Source: Bacteroidota bacterium
Lineage (GTDB): Bacteria > Bacteroidota > Rhodothermia > Rhodothermales > UBA10348
Reading direction: 5' to 3'
NCBI GenBank assembly: GCA_024640835.1
Contig: JAHEEH010000081.1
Coordinates: 1-7,320, forward strand
Length of the DNA stretch: 7,320 bases
Shown: piece by piece, positions 5,803 through 7,320 of the stretch
Layout of the letters: every line of letters starts with the position of its first letter
Position numbering within the stretch: the stretch's first letter is position 1
Made by a program: the position numbers and the translations under genes
Notes under the pieces: generated by a model
What the model saw: only the letters and a program-made list of their open reading frames with translations
Told to the model about the DNA's origin: nothing
Databases searched by the model: none

Positions 5803-5901
5803 GGCCATGGCCCTCGTGTTGTCACGAGGTGGTCACGGGACGGCGGCGATTCTGCCGCCGAAGCATGACGGAGCAATGCCGGTCCGAATCGAAGTCGGAC
5901 C
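5803..5901. repeat. Three perfect hairpins and a short direct repeat between fcl and the LTxxQ gene
   Basis: Perfect 7-bp stems occur at 5812-5829 (CCTCGTG/CACGAGG, TTGT loop), 5841-5860 (CGGCGGC/GCCGCCG, 6-nt loop) and 5881-5901 (GGTCCGA/TCGGACC, 7-nt loop). The palindrome GGCCATGGCC lies at 5803-5812. GTCACG is repeated at 5821 and 5832, one helical turn apart, upstream of the LTxxQ promoter, which could be a regulator site. The hairpin at 5881-5901 lies 29 nt past the fcl stop in the direction of transcription and could terminate gmd-fcl, though no T tract follows. Confidence 0.45.
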
Positions 5902-5930
5902 CGCCCTCACCGTAGTCCGTCTGGCCCTTC

Positions 5931-6887
5931 TCAGCGGGGCTGAGCCGCATACCATCGCCACGTGTCCGCGATGCCCTGGCGCAGCGGTATGCTCGCCGTC
6001 CAGCCCAGATCGGTCATTCGGGTGACATCCACGAGCTTTCGCGGCGTGCCGTCGGGCTTCGATGGGTCGAGTTCGATCCGTCCGTCGTATCCCACGACGT
6101 CCGCCACGAGGCGGGCCAGGTCGTAGATGGTGATATCCTCTCCCACGCCCACGTTCAGCATGCCGTCGGGAGCTGCCCCGTGCAGGACGTGCTCATCGGT
6201 CTCCAGGATGAAGCGGACCGCGCGGGCGAGGTCGTCTACGTGGAGAAATTCCCGGCGTGGCGTGCCGGAGCCCCAGAGGGTGACCGGTCCTCCGGAGGAC
6301 CGGGCGCCGTCGAACTTGTGGATGAGCGCGGGAAGCACGTGGCTCGTCCGGGGGTCGAAATTGTCCCCTGGCCCGTAGAGGTTGGTCGGCATCAGGCTGA
6401 CGAAGTCCGCCCCGTGCTGTCTCCGGAACGCCTGGCAGAGCTTGACCCCGGCAATCTTGGCCACGGCATACCACTCGTTGGTGGGCTCGAGCGGTCCGGT
6501 GAGGAGGGCTTCCTCGCGAAGGGGCTGCGGAGCCCGCTTCGGGTAGATGCACGTGGACCCGAGGAAGATCAGCCTTCGGACGCCGGCCGCATGGGCGGCA
6601 TGGATGACGGCCGTCTGGATTGCGAGGTTGTCGTACAGGAAGTCGACGGGCCAGGTGTCGTTCGCCAGGATGCCGCCGACGCGCGCCGCCGCGAGTACCA
6701 CGAACTCGGGTCGTTCGGCATCGAAGAACCGCGAGACGGCCGTCGGATCGCGAAGATCGAGTTCGGAGCGGGTCCGGGTCACCAGGTGGTCGTATCCCGA
6801 TTCCCCCAGTTCGCGCGCGACGGCCGACCCGACCAGGCCGCGGTGGCCGGCCACGAAGATCCGGGCGTGGGGGTCCTCGAGTCGCAT
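5931..6887 (-). CDS. fcl: GDP-L-fucose synthase (GDP-4-keto-6-deoxy-D-mannose 3,5-epimerase/4-reductase)
   Basis: The 318-residue short-chain dehydrogenase converts GDP-4-keto-6-deoxy-D-mannose to GDP-L-fucose by 3,5-epimerisation and NADPH-dependent 4-reduction. Visible: FVAGHRGLVGSA (11-22) with G14-x2-G17-x2-G20 binding the cofactor; AAARVGGILAN at 67-76; the catalytic set S111, Y140 and K144 (YxxxK in NEWYAVAKIAG); and C113 and H183, the acid/base pair for epimerisation. All five sit four residues later than the E. coli numbering, so the site is intact. PTNLYGPGDNFDP and RREFLHVDDLARA (211-223) are further family hallmarks. The start at 6887 is set by [17 protein letters not shown] and by its one-base overlap (TGATG) with the gmd stop, implying translational coupling. 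The frame is open further upstream but only as a shadow of gmd. The product usually feeds fucosylated capsule, O-antigen or exopolysaccharide. Confidence 0.96.
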   Translation of the reverse strand: MRLEDPHARIFVAGHRGLVGSAVARELGESGYDHLVTRTRSELDLRDPTAVSRFFDAERPEFVVLAAARVGGILANDTWPVDFLYDNLAIQTAVIHAAHAAGVRRLIFLGSTCIYPKRAPQPLREEALLTGPLEPTNEWYAVAKIAGVKLCQAFRRQHGADFVSLMPTNLYGPGDNFDPRTSHVLPALIHKFDGARSSGGPVTLWGSGTPRREFLHVDDLARAVRFILETDEHVLHGAAPDGMLNVGVGEDITIYDLARLVADVVGYDGRIELDPSKPDGTPRKLVDVTRMTDLGWTASIPLRQGIADTWRWYAAQPR

Positions 6888-7320
6888 CAGCTTCCGGCCT
6901 CCCGGCGGGCGGCGCCGAGGTCGGCGTCGACCATTTCCTCCACCAGCATCTCGAGCGTGCAGGTGGGTGCCCATCCCAGGACCCGGTGAGCCTTGGAGGC
7001 GTCGCCGACCAGGAGGTCCACCTCGGTCGGCCGGTAGTAACGGGGATCTATCGCGATGCGCACGGTTCCTTCTTTCCGATCGAGGGCCTTTTCGTCCACC
7101 CCGCTTCCGACCCACTCCAACGCGATCCCGGCCGCCGCGAAGGCCATCCGGGCCATATCCCGAACCGAGGTGGTGCGGCCGGTCGCCAGCACGAAGTCAT
7201 CCGGCTCGTGATGCTGCAGGATGCGCCACATTCCTTCGACGTAGTCGCGCGCATGGCCCCAGTCCCGACGTGCGTCCAGGTTGCCGAGGTACAGGGTCTG
7301 CTGCAGTCCGAGCGCGATCC
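6887..7320 (-). CDS. gmd: GDP-mannose 4,6-dehydratase, C-terminal part (5' end outside)
   Basis: The frame runs off the right edge; 143 C-terminal residues are visible. [31 protein letters not shown] is the highly conserved Gmd block around the GDP and NADP-binding tetramer interface, followed by [43 protein letters not shown] near the end is the usual Gmd C-terminal signature. The enzyme makes GDP-4-keto-6-deoxy-D-mannose from GDP-D-mannose, the direct substrate of the downstream fcl product. The catalytic Thr/Glu/Tyr/Lys residues are upstream of the window and cannot be checked. An internal ATG at 7231 is not the start, because conserved sequence continues before it. Its promoter is off-window. 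Confidence 0.96.
   Translation of the reverse strand, partial: IALGLQQTLYLGNLDARRDWGHARDYVEGMWRILQHHEPDDFVLATGRTTSVRDMARMAFAAAGIALEWVGSGVDEKALDRKEGTVRIAIDPRYYRPTEVDLLVGDASKAHRVLGWAPTCTLEMLVEEMVDADLGAARREAGS

Noticed and set aside
5746..5808. Twenty-one-residue upstream extension of the LTxxQ protein
   Set aside because: It would bury the signal peptide and contains the likely promoter and the GGAGGT site.
3961..5868. Long + strand frame running through aroC and across the LTxxQ gene
   Set aside because: It is a shifted reading of aroC continued antisense to the next gene; its translation is Arg/Gly/Pro-rich and motif-free.
6888..7115. N-terminal extension of fcl into gmd
   Set aside because: The extension is an out-of-frame reading of conserved gmd sequence. 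The TGATG junction at 6885-6889 and the canonical Fcl N-terminus fix the start at 6887.
1..7320. Insertion sequence, prophage, CRISPR or defence system
   Set aside because: No transposase, integrase, terminal inverted repeats, regular spacer array or nuclease/toxin motif is present; the genes are metabolic or envelope-related.

Overview
This is a GC-rich bacterial window, by eye about two thirds G+C, densely coding on both strands and made mostly of metabolic genes. No mobile element, tRNA, rRNA or CRISPR array is visible. The taxon cannot be fixed from sequence alone. The high GC, the weak or missing Shine-Dalgarno sites before several starts, and a GNAT type I associate with Bacteroidota-like lineages would fit a GC-rich member of Gemmatimonadota, Rhodothermota or a related group. 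This is inference and weak.

Left part (1-2180, + strand): the 3' part of a class V PLP-dependent aminotransferase of the isopenicillin-N-epimerase-like branch, then, 16 bp later, lhgO, a full-length FAD-dependent L-2-hydroxyglutarate oxidase. The spacing suggests one transcript. Next comes a non-coding stretch (2181-2565) crowded with short inverted repeats: seven hairpins between 2185 and 2396, several separated by exactly 4 nt. Imperfect direct repeats follow. This is the least ordinary part of the window.

Middle (2566-5020): a small hypothetical protein with a PH/GRAM-like core (+) converges on a GNAT acetyltransferase (-) with only 6 bp between the stop codons. The GNAT protein carries a C-terminal four-cysteine cluster and resembles a family proposed as N-acylglutamate synthase. 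It is transcribed divergently from aroC (chorismate synthase, +) across 157 bp. aroC ends in a 52-bp interrupted inverted repeat that looks like a terminator serving both strands.

Right part (5086-7320, - strand): a small exported LTxxQ (Spy/CpxP-like) protein with a convincing promoter and ribosome binding site, then an intergenic stretch with three perfect hairpins, then fcl (GDP-L-fucose synthase) and the 3' part of gmd (GDP-mannose 4,6-dehydratase). gmd and fcl overlap by one base and form the two-step route from GDP-mannose to GDP-L-fucose, usually used for surface polysaccharide.

I find no convincing new multi-gene system. The leads worth checking are the hairpin cluster after lhgO, the cysteine-bearing GNAT enzyme, and the aminotransferase-lhgO pairing.
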